DNA from: Methylophilus sp. 14 | GTDB lineage: Bacteria; Pseudomonadota; Gammaproteobacteria; Burkholderiales; Methylophilaceae | Length of the DNA: 64,000 nt | Direction: 5' to 3' | Assembly: GCF_015354345.1 (NCBI RefSeq) | Contig: NZ_JADKYS010000003.1 | Span: 92,856-156,855 of the forward strand | In this document: piece after piece, positions 1-8,549 of the stretch | How the letters are laid out: every line of letters starts with the position of its first letter | How positions within the stretch are numbered: the stretch's first letter is position 1 | Translations under genes and position numbers: made by a program | The notes under the pieces: generated by a model | The model's database searches: none | Told to the model about the DNA's origin: nothing | The model's input: the letters and a program-made list of their open reading frames with translations, nothing else

Positions 1-2
1 GT

Positions 3-83
3 ATTGAGGATTTGCGCCAGGCGCTGTTACAACATCAGCAATATTTGAAAAAACTGAGCACGGAAGAAAGTGCTTATGTTTAA
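3..83 (+). CDS. C-terminal tail of an upstream gene, probably hflX
   Basis: The last 26 codons of an open frame enter from the left edge and stop at TAA 81-83. The tail is hydrophilic and rich in Gln, Leu and Lys. In betaproteobacteria the gene before hflK is normally the GTPase gene hflX, so this is the likely identity. It rests on gene order alone, because the visible residues contain no diagnostic motif. Confidence 0.45.
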   Translation: MEDLRQALLQHQQYLKKLSTEESAYV

Positions 84-109
84 AAAATCAAAAAACACGG
101 AGTACTAGC

Positions 110-1303
110 ATGAGAAAATTCCCCGGCTTTTGGAATAAGAATAACGAAGGCCCGCCTGACCTGGATGAGGTATTCAAGGATTTGAATCAAAAGCTGAATC
201 GTTTGTTTGGCAACAAAGGCGGCCAGGGTGGCGGCCCTAGAGGCAGTTCGCCTGCACCACAACCATTGCCAGTAGCGCCGATTCTTGGTTTAGTCGCCTT
301 GATCTGGTTAGGTTCAGGCTTCTATATTGTCGACCAGGGTTCACGTGGCGTGGTATTGCGCTTTGGCCAGCATGTGGAAACCACCATGCCTGGTCCGCGC
401 TGGCATTTGCCGTTCCCGATTGAAACCATAGAAAACGTCAACCTGGAGCAGGTGCGTACCATAGAAATGGGCTACCGTTCGTTTGACAGTGAGTCTGGCC
501 GCAGCAAAGAGCTCAGGGAATCACTCATGTTGACAGATGATGAAAACATCATCGACTTGCAGGTGGCGGTGCAATACAACCTGAAGTCGGTGGAGGATTA
601 CCAGTTTAGCAATCGTTCTACCGAAGAGAGTGTGCGTGGCGTGGCAGAAACTGCGATTCGCGAAATCGTCGGTAAGAGCAAAATGGACTTTGTGCTGTAT
701 GAAGGCCGTGATGACGTGGCTGCCAAAGCGAAAAAACTCATGCAGGAAATGCTGGACAGGTATAAGTCCGGTATCAATATTGTCAACGTGACCATGCAGA
801 ATGCGCAGCCGCCAGAACAGGTGCAAGCGGCGTTTGACGATGCAGTCAAAGCCAAGCAGGATCTGGAACGCCAGAAAAATGAAGGCCAGGCTTACGCGAA
901 TGACGTGATTCCTAAGGCGCGCGGTACCGCCGCCCGCTTGTCTGAAGAGGCTGCAGGTTATAAGTTGCGTGTAGAAAACGAAGCCAAGGGTAACGCTGAC
1001 CGTTTCGAGCAGATTCTGGCGCAATATAACAAGGCACCAGAAGTGACCCGTCAACGCCTGTATCTGGATGCGCAAGAACATGTGCTGGCGAATACCAGCA
1101 AAGTGCTGGTGGACCAAAAGGGCGGTAACAGCCTGCTGTATTTACCACTGGATAAACTCATGAGCATGAGCGGTGCAGCCGGTAATGCGGCATCTGCCCC
1201 TGCGGCAGTGGCTGACAAGCCTGTGCAGGAGACGCAAGCCGACTCAAGCACCTCGGATCGCTCGCGTGATGCGATGCGTAACCGTGATCGCGAATACCGC
1301 TAG
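110..1303 (+). CDS. hflK: FtsH protease modulator HflK
   Basis: HflK is an inner-membrane SPFH/band-7 protein that forms a large complex with HflC around the FtsH protease and modulates membrane-protein turnover. The 397-residue protein has a Gly/Pro-rich cytoplasmic N-terminus, one membrane segment at about residues 57-74, an SPFH domain to about 260, a long helical region rich in Ala, Glu and Lys, and a low-complexity Ala/Ser/Asp tail. The ATG is preceded by a purine-rich site (acggag). hflC follows after 23 nt, so the two are co-transcribed. Length and architecture are usual for the family. Confidence 0.96.
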   Translation: MRKFPGFWNKNNEGPPDLDEVFKDLNQKLNRLFGNKGGQGGGPRGSSPAPQPLPVAPILGLVALIWLGSGFYIVDQGSRGVVLRFGQHVETTMPGPRWHLPFPIETIENVNLEQVRTIEMGYRSFDSESGRSKELRESLMLTDDENIIDLQVAVQYNLKSVEDYQFSNRSTEESVRGVAETAIREIVGKSKMDFVLYEGRDDVAAKAKKLMQEMLDRYKSGINIVNVTMQNAQPPEQVQAAFDDAVKAKQDLERQKNEGQAYANDVIPKARGTAARLSEEAAGYKLRVENEAKGNADRFEQILAQYNKAPEVTRQRLYLDAQEHVLANTSKVLVDQKGGNSLLYLPLDKLMSMSGAAGNAASAPAAVADKPVQETQADSSTSDRSRDAMRNRDREYR

Positions 1304-1326
1304 ATTGCCCTGAAGGAAAATACATT

Positions 1327-2196
1327 ATGAGAAATATTGGAAGTCTGTTAATCGGGGTGTTTGTTCTACTGGTGATCATTACCTCTTCGGCCTATACCGT
1401 AGACCAGCGCGAATACGCACTGGTGTTCCGTCTGGGTGAAATTGTGTCGGTTAAGAGCGAGCCTGGGCTGTATTTCAAGATGCCTATGGTGGAAAACATC
1501 CGCTATTACGATAAGCGTATCCTGACCCTGAACTGGGAAGAGCCAGACCGTTTTATCACCAGTGAAAAGAAAAACGTGCTGGTGGATTCTTTTGTAAAAT
1601 GGCGTATTGTTGACCCGTCCAAGTACTATGTATCAGTCCGTGGTGACGAGGTACAGGCTGAGCGACGTTTGTCGCAAATGGTGAACGATGGTTTGCGCGC
1701 CGAGTTTGGTAAACGCACGATTCATGATGTGGTGTCAGGCGAGCGTTCCGAGATCATGGAAATCCTGCGCCAGCGTGCCGATAAGGAAAGCCGTCAGATG
1801 GGTATCCAGATTCTGGATGTGCGTCTGCGTCGTGTCGATTTGCCAAAAGAAGTCAGCGAATCGGTGTATCAGCGTATGGAAGCTGAGCGTAAATCTGTGG
1901 CGAACGAACTGCGCTCACAAGGTGCAGCGGCCGCGGAAAAAATTCGCGCCGATGCGGATAAGCAACGCGAAGTGATTATTGCCGAAGCTTACCGTGATGC
2001 ACAAAAGGTAAAGGGTGAGGGCGATGCCAAAGCGGCTGAGGTTTCTGCACAGGCGTTTGGTAAAAACCCGGAATTTTATGCGTTTTACCGCAGCCAGGAA
2101 GCTTATAAAAACAGCTTCAAAAGTAAATCTGACGTGATGGTGCTTGACCAAAGCTCGGAGTTCTTTAAATACATGCGTAGCAGTGGCAAGAAGTAA
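1327..2196 (+). CDS. hflC: FtsH protease modulator HflC
   Basis: Partner of HflK in the HflKC-FtsH membrane complex. The 289-residue protein has a single N-terminal membrane anchor (about residues 5-22), an SPFH domain (about 23-200), and a charged coiled-coil region rich in Ala, Glu, Lys and Arg. A gaaggaaa ribosome site precedes the ATG. It lies in the same transcription unit as hflK and a downstream DUF2065 gene. Confidence 0.96.
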   Translation: MRNIGSLLIGVFVLLVIITSSAYTVDQREYALVFRLGEIVSVKSEPGLYFKMPMVENIRYYDKRILTLNWEEPDRFITSEKKNVLVDSFVKWRIVDPSKYYVSVRGDEVQAERRLSQMVNDGLRAEFGKRTIHDVVSGERSEIMEILRQRADKESRQMGIQILDVRLRRVDLPKEVSESVYQRMEAERKSVANELRSQGAAAAEKIRADADKQREVIIAEAYRDAQKVKGEGDAKAAEVSAQAFGKNPEFYAFYRSQEAYKNSFKSKSDVMVLDQSSEFFKYMRSSGKK

Positions 2197-2212
2197 TTTT
2201 GCCTGATGCCGT

Positions 2213-2392
2213 ATGAACTGGTGGTGGCTGATCGGTGGTGTGCTGTTGGTTGAAGGTTTGATGCCACTGCTGTTTACCCGGGCATGGCGTCAGACCTTTG
2301 AAAAACTGCTGCAATTGCGCGATGGGCAGATCCGTTTTGTGGGATTTGCTTCAGTGGTCGCCGGATTGCTGGTGTTGTGGCTGAACCGTTGA
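2213..2392 (+). CDS. small membrane protein of the DUF2065 family
   Basis: A 59-residue frame starts MNWWWLIGGVLLVEGLMP and ends at TGA 2390-2392. It has two hydrophobic segments (about 3-20 and 42-57) joined by a basic linker, the usual form of DUF2065 proteins. These are commonly found between hflC and hisZ/purA in beta- and gammaproteobacteria. The function is not established. It starts 16 nt after the hflC stop and is followed by a terminator, so it closes the hfl operon. Confidence 0.85.
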   Translation: MNWWWLIGGVLLVEGLMPLLFTRAWRQTFEKLLQLRDGQIRFVGFASVVAGLLVLWLNR

Positions 2393-2408
2393 GCCACTGG
2401 TTGGAGTT

Positions 2409-2438
2409 AAAAAAGCACGCAACCCTGCGTGCTTTTTT
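2409..2438 (+). terminator. Rho-independent terminator after the hfl operon
   Basis: A 13-bp stem (A-run plus gcacgca / tgcgtgc plus T-run) encloses the 4-nt loop accc and ends in six T. It lies 16 nt after the DUF2065 stop and separates the hfl operon from hisZ. Confidence 0.9.
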
Positions 2439-2503
2439 ATTGTCACTCACCATGCCGTGTCATCACGACTGCTAAAGCCGTGCCTTAGGTAGGGGTTTGC
2501 GGG

Positions 2504-2509
2504 TATAAT
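2504..2509 (+). promoter_or_regulatory. -10 box for hisZ, placed for a leaderless transcript
   Basis: A perfect TATAAT lies exactly 6 nt before the hisZ ATG (2516), so initiation at the usual distance would begin on the A of the start codon. No Shine-Dalgarno sequence is at a usable distance. A convincing -35 box is not visible; tgcctt at 2481-2486 is the best-placed candidate. Confidence 0.6.
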
Positions 2510-2515
2510 GGCAGG

Positions 2516-3670
2516 ATGCATAATTGGTTACTTCCTGAATATATTGAAGATGTATTGCCCGCAGATGCGGCGCGTCTTGAATCTTACCGCCGACAACTGC
2601 TGGACCTGTTCCGCGTGCATGGCTATCAATATGTGATGCCACCCATGATGGAGTATGTGGAGTCATTGTTGACTGGCACCGGGCATGACCTGGATATTGC
2701 GACGTTTAAAGTGGTAGATCAGTTGACCGGGCGCCTGATGGGTTTGCGCGCAGATACGACGCCACAAGCAGCACGCATTGATGCACACATGTTGAACCAC
2801 CAGGGTGTTTCACGCCTGTGTTATGCAGGCACGGTGTTGCGCACCAAGCCGGATGGATTAGCGCGTACGCGCGAGCCTTTGCAACTGGGCGCTGAATTGT
2901 ATGGCCACGCGGGCATTGAGAGTGATATCGAAGTGCAGCGCCTGATGGTCAAAGCATTGCAGTTATTAGGTATGCGCACATTGTTCGTTGACCTGAGCCA
3001 CGCGACTATTTTTGCCAGCTTGTCACATATGGCGCAGTTGGGCGTACAGCAGGAGCAGGCACTGCAAGCTGCGTTGCAGGCAAAAGACATTACGCTGGTA
3101 GAGCAACTGGTAGCGAATCTGCCGGAAAAATCCCGCCAGGCCTTTGTCGCACTCACCCAGCTGAATGGTGGCGTAGAAGTGTTGGATCAAGCGCATGATA
3201 TTTTGCCGGAATCTGAAGAGATAGCACAGGCGTTACGAGAACTGGAAACCGTGGCAAATACACTGACCACGGATGATGTCACCGTGACTATTGATTTGAG
3301 CGAGCTGCGCGGTTATCACTATCACAGTGGCATGGTGTTTGCCGCTTATGCCAAAGGCTATGCAGGCCCGATTGCATTGGGCGGACGTTACGATGAAGTC
3401 GGTGCAGCGTTTGGCCGTGCACGTCCGGCAACCGGCTTTAGCCTGGATTTGCGTGGCGCGTTGCAGGCATTGGGTCCGGCAACACTGAATAAAGGGATTC
3501 TGGCGCCGGTGGCGGCAGAACCAGAACTATTGTCTTTGATCGACACCTTGCGTTCACAAGGGCAGATTGTGGTGGAAGCATTGCCAGATATGCCTGTGAA
3601 CTATTCTGAATTGGCTTGTGACCGCACTCTGCAAAAGATCGATGGTCGCTGGCAAGTGGTGGCTGTATAA
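2516..3670 (+). CDS. hisZ: ATP phosphoribosyltransferase regulatory subunit HisZ
   Basis: HisZ is a catalytically inactive class II histidyl-tRNA-synthetase-like protein that assembles with short-form HisG to allow and regulate the first step of histidine synthesis. The 384-residue protein keeps the HisRS-like core, including the motif-2-like ADTTPQAAR segment (about residue 80) and the ALGGRYDEV region (about 288). It lacks the anticodon-binding domain of a true HisRS. It implies a short HisG elsewhere in the genome. purA follows after 41 nt. Confidence 0.93.
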   Translation: MHNWLLPEYIEDVLPADAARLESYRRQLLDLFRVHGYQYVMPPMMEYVESLLTGTGHDLDIATFKVVDQLTGRLMGLRADTTPQAARIDAHMLNHQGVSRLCYAGTVLRTKPDGLARTREPLQLGAELYGHAGIESDIEVQRLMVKALQLLGMRTLFVDLSHATIFASLSHMAQLGVQQEQALQAALQAKDITLVEQLVANLPEKSRQAFVALTQLNGGVEVLDQAHDILPESEEIAQALRELETVANTLTTDDVTVTIDLSELRGYHYHSGMVFAAYAKGYAGPIALGGRYDEVGAAFGRARPATGFSLDLRGALQALGPATLNKGILAPVAAEPELLSLIDTLRSQGQIVVEALPDMPVNYSELACDRTLQKIDGRWQVVAV

Positions 3671-3711
3671 GTCAGCCCGCTATTTTTGTTTTTACAAGAT
3701 ATTAATTGAAC

Positions 3712-5046
3712 ATGACACAATCTAAGCAAGCAAAAAACGTCGTTGTGATTGGCACCCAATGGGGCGACGAAGGTAAAGGTAAAATTGTAGACTGGCTGAC
3801 GGATCACGCCCAGGGCGTGGTGCGCTTTCAGGGCGGCCATAACGCTGGTCATACCTTGGTGGTTGGTCAGGGTGCGGCACAAAAAGTGTACAAGCTGAAC
3901 CTGGTGCCTTCGGGCATCGTGCGTGATGGCGTTAACTGTTACATCGGTAACGGCGTTGTGCTGGATACCACGCATTTGCTGCATGAGATTTCCACCTTGG
4001 AACAAGGCGGCCTGGATGTTAAAAACCGCCTGAAAGTCAGCCCAGGCTGTCCATTGATTCTGTCCCATCACGTGGCTGTGGATTTGGCGCGTGAAGCCAA
4101 GCGTAGCGCCGAGAAAAAAATCGGCACCACAGGCAAGGGCATCGGCCCTGCTTATGAAGACAAAGTGGCCAGACGTGCTTTGCGTGTCTATGACTTGTTC
4201 CACCCTGAGCGCTTTGCTGAAAAACTGCGCGAAGTCATGGATTACCACAACTTTGTGCTGACCAACTACTTGGGCGCGGCTGCAGTGGATTTCCAGCAGC
4301 AATACGATGCCAGCATGCAGCACGCAGTGGCCTTGAAACCTATGGTGGCCGATATTTCTGCTGCCCTGTATGAAGCGAATGCGCGTGGCGAACACCTGTT
4401 ATTTGAAGGTGCACAAGGCACTTTGCTGGATGTCGATCACGGTACTTATCCTTACGTGACTTCCAGTAACTGTATCGCAGGCCAGGCTTCTGCGGGTACC
4501 GGTGTCGGCGCCAATATGCTGCACTATGTATTGGGTATCACCAAGGCTTACACCACACGTGTGGGTGGCGGGCCGTTCCCGAGCGAACTGGATATCGACA
4601 CCGAAGGCGCACCTGGTCACCAGATGTCTAACAAAGGCCAGGAAATCGGTACCGTGACACGCCGTAAGCGTCGTTGTGGCTGGTTTGATGCGGCTGCTTT
4701 GCGTCGTTCCGCGCGTATCAATGGCTTAACCGGTCTGTGCATCACCAAACTGGATGTGCTGGACGGCATTGAGTCGCTGGATATTTGTACCGGTTACAAG
4801 CTGGATGGCAAAATCGTTGATATGTTGCCAGTGGGCGCGGATGATGTGGCGCGTTGTGAGCCTATTTACGAAACCGTACCTGGCTGGACTGAAACCACTT
4901 TTGGTGTCAAAACCTGGGACGCGCTGCCTAAAAATGCGCAGCACTATCTCAAGCGCCTGGAGGCAGTGTGCGGTGTGCCAATTGCGATTGTGTCTACCGG
5001 CCCAGAGCGTGACGAAACCATCGTCTTGCAACATCCTTTTGCTTAA
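3712..5046 (+). CDS. purA: adenylosuccinate synthetase
   Basis: Joins IMP and aspartate using GTP to give adenylosuccinate, the first committed step to AMP. The 444-residue protein shows the N-terminal GDEGKGK loop (residues 18-24, catalytic Asp19), a GGHNAGHT motif and the [11 protein letters not shown] segment. The C-terminal region carries the RRCGWFD motif. The ATG at 3712 is chosen over an in-frame TTG two codons upstream (3706). It is placed between hisZ and the C1-cofactor genes, probably in one transcription unit, with the next gene 18 nt downstream. Confidence 0.96.
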   Translation: MTQSKQAKNVVVIGTQWGDEGKGKIVDWLTDHAQGVVRFQGGHNAGHTLVVGQGAAQKVYKLNLVPSGIVRDGVNCYIGNGVVLDTTHLLHEISTLEQGGLDVKNRLKVSPGCPLILSHHVAVDLAREAKRSAEKKIGTTGKGIGPAYEDKVARRALRVYDLFHPERFAEKLREVMDYHNFVLTNYLGAAAVDFQQQYDASMQHAVALKPMVADISAALYEANARGEHLLFEGAQGTLLDVDHGTYPYVTSSNCIAGQASAGTGVGANMLHYVLGITKAYTTRVGGGPFPSELDIDTEGAPGHQMSNKGQEIGTVTRRKRRCGWFDAAALRRSARINGLTGLCITKLDVLDGIESLDICTGYKLDGKIVDMLPVGADDVARCEPIYETVPGWTETTFGVKTWDALPKNAQHYLKRLEAVCGVPIAIVSTGPERDETIVLQHPFA

Positions 5047-5064
5047 TCGTCAGAGTAGTTTGAC

Positions 5065-5652
5065 ATGCGTGCACAACGGCTAGCCTGGGCAATTACTGGT
5101 TCCGGGCATTATCTGCGTGAGTCTTTGGCTATCCTGCAAACCTTGCAGGATGTCGATATCTACCTGAGCCGCGCAGCGGCCGAAATTATCCAGCAATATG
5201 GTTTTCAGGCAGCCCTCGAAGCCACAGGCCACAAGGTGTACCAGGATAAGACCGCCAGTAGTGTGCCAGTTGAACGCTTTTATGAAGGCGTCTACCATAC
5301 GCTGGTCATTTCGCCTGCCACGTCTAATACAATTGCCAAAATGGCTTATGGTTTTTCTGATAGCCTGGTGACTAACCTGTTTGCACAAGCCGGTAAAACG
5401 CGCGTGCACAGCATTTTATTCGCTTGTGATACGGCGCCAGAGTTAGAGTCGGAAGCGCCACGGGATAATGTTGTTAAAGTATTCCCGCGCCAGATTGACC
5501 TTGAAAACGTGGCCAGGCTGAAGCAGTTTGCCGACACTAGCGTCGTAGAAGACATGGCTGCCTTGCAAGATGCCATCATGCAGCGTCTGGCTGCATTGCA
5601 TGACCTGCATTTGCACGATGGCGTACAGGTGTTAGATCAAGTCACCGACTAA
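5065..5652 (+). CDS. archaeal-type flavoprotein (AfpA / dihydromethanopterin reductase-like)
   Basis: A 195-residue protein of the flavoprotein (UbiX/PPCDC-like Rossmann) fold. The glycine-containing loop AITGSGHYLRES near residues 9-19 and the SPATSNTIAKMAYG segment (about 83-96) are typical FMN-binding stretches. The family matches archaeoflavoproteins and the acceptor-type dihydromethanopterin reductases that methylotrophs carry among their tetrahydromethanopterin genes. The next gene, a pterin-binding protein, starts 4 nt after the stop. A role in reducing the pterin cofactor is inferred from family and neighbours; the exact reaction is not shown by sequence. Confidence 0.75.
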   Translation: MRAQRLAWAITGSGHYLRESLAILQTLQDVDIYLSRAAAEIIQQYGFQAALEATGHKVYQDKTASSVPVERFYEGVYHTLVISPATSNTIAKMAYGFSDSLVTNLFAQAGKTRVHSILFACDTAPELESEAPRDNVVKVFPRQIDLENVARLKQFADTSVVEDMAALQDAIMQRLAALHDLHLHDGVQVLDQVTD

Positions 5653-5656
5653 CGCG

Positions 5657-7114
5657 ATGACTCGGCTGCTGTTTCTCACCGGAAAACTGGCAGAGCACAG
5701 TCTGCGTCAGATATTGCAGTCTATCCAGGCTGACAGTAAACAGTCTCCGTTTGAATATGAGGTCAAGCAAATCGGCGTCTCTGTTGCCGCTTTGATGACA
5801 CCGCCTTTAATTGCGCGCCGTCTGGCAAAGGTGGAAAATATAGATAAGGTGATTTTGCCCGGTTTATGCCAAGGGGATCTGGCGCCCCTGGAGGCGCAGT
5901 GGGGCGTGCCAGTGGAGCGGGGGCCAAAAGACTTGAAAGATTTGCCGCAATATTTTGGTCAACAAGGTAAAGCACCTGACCTGACCCAACATAGCGTCAC
6001 TATTTTTGCCGAAATTGTCGATGCGCCTGATCTGACCATCCCACAAATTGTTGCCAGAGCTGAGCATTTCCGGCAGCAGGGGGCTGATGTCATCGACCTA
6101 GGTTGCCTGCCAAGCAAAGCCTTTGCGCATATGACAGACGCCGTGCAGGCGCTTAAAGCCGAAGGCTTTCAGGTCAGCGTAGACTCCATGCGCGAAGAGG
6201 ATTTGCTGGCTGCGGGTAAGGCGGGAGCAGATTATTTGCTGAGCCTGCATGAAAAAAGCCTGTGGATTGCCGATGAAGTGGCATCTACGCCTATTTTGAT
6301 TCCAGCCAAACCGGGGAGTTTTGCCAGCTTGCAACGCGCCATTGAGCATTGTTTAAAGCGGGGGCGTCGTTTTATCGCCGACCCGATTCTGGATCCTATT
6401 CATTTTGGTCTGACCGACTCCATTGTGCGTTATCACAAGTTGCGCAAAAAGTATCCTGATATTGCCATTATGATGGGGGTAGGCAACCTGACTGAATTGA
6501 CCGATGCGGATACCACTGGTGTCAATGCCATGCTGTTTGGCATGATCAGTGAGTTGAATATCAATGCCGTGCTGGCAACGTCTGTCAGCCCACACGCCAG
6601 TGAAGCTGTGGCTGAGGCAGATATCGCGCGACGTGTGATGTATCGCGCCAGCCAGGATAAGCGCCTGCCACGCGGGTATTCTAATGGGCTGTTAGGCTTG
6701 CATGATCGTAAGCCTTTCCCTTATAGCGCCGAAGAAATCATGACCATGGCCAGCCAGATTAAAGACCCGAGTTTTAGGATCATGGTCAGCGAGCAAGGTG
6801 TGCATGTTTATAATCGGGATGGTATCCAGCACGACACGGATCCTTACCGTTTTTATCCAACACTTAATGTACAAGATGACGCATCGCATGCGTTTTACCT
6901 CGGTGTGGAGCTGGCGCGTGCGCAAATTGCCTGGCAACTGAAAAAACGCTATGTACAAGACGAGTTGCTGGAGTGGGGTGTGGCTTCGGTGCAGCAAAAC
7001 AAACAGGCTAAAGTAGCCCATCGCGAGGCTTCTATTCAGGAGCGTTTGGAAAACGCACGCACCAAATCTAATGACAACACAATGCCTGGTAGTTCTTCAC
7101 CAGGCACGGAATAA
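5657..7114 (+). CDS. dihydropteroate-synthase-related protein (DUF6513, C1-cofactor biosynthesis)
   Basis: A 485-residue protein with an N-terminal DUF6513-type region (about 1-125), a pterin-binding TIM-barrel domain like dihydropteroate synthase (about 130-380; segments ADVIDLGCLPS, FQVSVDSM, FIADPILDPIHFG) and a C-terminal DUF4346-like part. Archaeal homologues accompany methanopterin genes, and methylotrophs carry the family among their tetrahydromethanopterin genes. The barrel probably handles a pterin or pterin-arylamine intermediate (inference). It sits 4 nt after the flavoprotein gene and 5 nt before the DUF447 gene, which implies translational coupling. The last 25 or so residues are low-complexity and probably disordered. 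Confidence 0.82.
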   Translation: MTRLLFLTGKLAEHSLRQILQSIQADSKQSPFEYEVKQIGVSVAALMTPPLIARRLAKVENIDKVILPGLCQGDLAPLEAQWGVPVERGPKDLKDLPQYFGQQGKAPDLTQHSVTIFAEIVDAPDLTIPQIVARAEHFRQQGADVIDLGCLPSKAFAHMTDAVQALKAEGFQVSVDSMREEDLLAAGKAGADYLLSLHEKSLWIADEVASTPILIPAKPGSFASLQRAIEHCLKRGRRFIADPILDPIHFGLTDSIVRYHKLRKKYPDIAIMMGVGNLTELTDADTTGVNAMLFGMISELNINAVLATSVSPHASEAVAEADIARRVMYRASQDKRLPRGYSNGLLGLHDRKPFPYSAEEIMTMASQIKDPSFRIMVSEQGVHVYNRDGIQHDTDPYRFYPTLNVQDDASHAFYLGVELARAQIAWQLKKRYVQDELLEWGVASVQQNKQAKVAHREASIQERLENARTKSNDNTMPGSSSPGTE

Positions 7115-7119
7115 TTTTC

Positions 7120-7695
7120 ATGATTTACGAAACGATAGTGACGACCAGTTCGACGGATGGGGATGTGCATGTCGCGCCATTTGGTATTCAATGGCACGAG
7201 GGCAGGGTGCTGATCATGCCTTTCAAACCATCGACGACCTTGCAGAATATTTTGCAAACCGGTTTTGCGGTATTAAACCTCACGGATGATGTTCGCGTAT
7301 TTGCCGCGGCGATTGCCAAGAAGGCGGCGTTTGCCACTGAGCCTATCGCCACCGGGCAAGGCGTCAGGCTGAAAGATTGCTTGGCGCATCATGTATTACG
7401 TTTGCAGCAGGTCGAGGAAGATGAAATGCGTCCCAGGTTATGGATGCAAGTGGTCGAAAGTGCATCGCACGCGCCATTTATGGGCTTTAACCGTGCGCAG
7501 GCGGCGGTGATTGAGTTGGCAGTACTGGTCAGTCGTTTGCATATGTTGCCTGCTGAAAAAATCACCCAGGAAATGCAATACCTGCAAATCGCCATCGATA
7601 AAACAGCCGGGCCACGCGAACAAGAGGCCTGGCAATGGCTGGTGGATTGCGTTAATAATCACCTGGCGCAACAAAGCGGCCTGCAGCAAGCGTGA
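7120..7695 (+). CDS. DUF447 family protein (C1-cofactor cluster)
   Basis: A 191-residue protein of the DUF447 family, whose fold resembles FMN-binding split barrels. The N-terminal segment MIYETIVTTSSTDG followed by VHVAPFGI is typical. The family is found in methanogens and in tetrahydromethanopterin-using bacteria, where it is linked genetically to methanopterin synthesis; no reaction is assigned here. It begins 5 nt after the DUF6513 gene, and its TGA overlaps the GTG at 7692 of mfnB. Confidence 0.8.
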   Translation: MIYETIVTTSSTDGDVHVAPFGIQWHEGRVLIMPFKPSTTLQNILQTGFAVLNLTDDVRVFAAAIAKKAAFATEPIATGQGVRLKDCLAHHVLRLQQVEEDEMRPRLWMQVVESASHAPFMGFNRAQAAVIELAVLVSRLHMLPAEKITQEMQYLQIAIDKTAGPREQEAWQWLVDCVNNHLAQQSGLQQA

Positions 7696-7703
7696 GTCAG
7701 GCT

Positions 7704-8411
7704 ATGCAAGTATTAGTCAGTGTCAACTCAGTGCCAGAGGCGCAACTGGTGCTCTCTGCAGGCGTGTCATTAATTGATTTGAAGGACACCAGTCACGGCG
7801 CGCTGGCCGCGTTAGACCTGGATGTTTCAAAAGCCATTGTGGATACCGTAAATGCGTATCGCCAGCAGTTCGCTGCAACCGGGATTATTATCAGTGCTAC
7901 CGTCGGTGATCACTGTACTTCTGTGGCGGATTTAATTCAACGCATTGAAAGCCGCCTCAATCTTGGTGTCGAGGTGATTAAGCTGCCAGAAACTATTTGG
8001 GACGATCCTTCCTATCAACCTACGATAGCGGCATTTCTTGAGCAGGGTATTAGGCTTATTGCCGTTCTGACGCCAGCCAGTCTGTCTGAGGCGCGTATGG
8101 CTGGGCGAGTGCAGTTTCTGGCGCAACAGGGTTATTGGGGGGCAATGGTAGACACCACGCTGAAATCCAGCCCTTTAACAGAAATGGTATCTCCCTTAGT
8201 GCTCGCTCATTTTGTACAGGCGGCAAAAGCAGCGCAATTGTTTGTCGGCCTTGCTGGAGGTCTCTCATTATCACATGTGGAGCCATTGGCTGCACTGGGC
8301 GCTGATTATGTCGGCTACCGCAGTGGTTTGTGTATTGATGGGCAAAGAGCACAAGGATTGTTAACAAGCAAGGTGCAACAGCTCGTTGCGCGAGTGTCTG
8401 AAATTTGTTGA
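7704..8411 (+). CDS. mfnB: (5-formylfuran-3-yl)methyl phosphate synthase (MfnB)
   Basis: The MfnB family (formerly DUF556) condenses two glyceraldehyde-3-phosphate molecules into the furan precursor of methanofuran. Starting at ATG 7704, the 235-residue protein has lysines at 27 (in LIDLKD), 93 (in VIKLPE) and 154 (in VDTTLKS). These match the pattern of active-site lysines I recall for the archaeal enzyme, where Lys27 forms the Schiff base. This agreement favours the ATG over the in-frame GTG at 7692, which overlaps the preceding stop. It is the last gene of the C1-cofactor block; no terminator is visible after it. Confidence 0.86.
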   Translation: MQVLVSVNSVPEAQLVLSAGVSLIDLKDTSHGALAALDLDVSKAIVDTVNAYRQQFAATGIIISATVGDHCTSVADLIQRIESRLNLGVEVIKLPETIWDDPSYQPTIAAFLEQGIRLIAVLTPASLSEARMAGRVQFLAQQGYWGAMVDTTLKSSPLTEMVSPLVLAHFVQAAKAAQLFVGLAGGLSLSHVEPLAALGADYVGYRSGLCIDGQRAQGLLTSKVQQLVARVSEIC

Positions 8412-8460
8412 ATAATTGGTCTCCAAGCTAATAAATACGTGAATGAAATGCCCGTTAGGG

Positions 8461-8489
8461 TTGCACCAGCCCAACGCTTTGCGTATAGT
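8461..8489 (+). promoter_or_regulatory. sigma-70-type promoter of the ompA-like gene
   Basis: TTGCAC (8461-8466), a 17-nt spacer and TATAGT (8484-8489) give a well-formed promoter. Initiation near 8496 would leave a leader of about 54 nt with a strong ribosome site (aaaggag) before the ATG at 8550. Confidence 0.72.
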
Positions 8490-8549
8490 TCAACTTGTAA
8501 GTATTTTCAAAGATGTGGCGAAAATGCCCAATAACAAAGGAGTCAATGA

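Noticed and set aside
3601-4395. A 264-codon open frame on the minus strand opposite the end of hisZ and the start of purA
   Set aside because: It overlaps two certain genes almost entirely, has no family resemblance and reads as low-complexity antisense of the conserved purA sequence.
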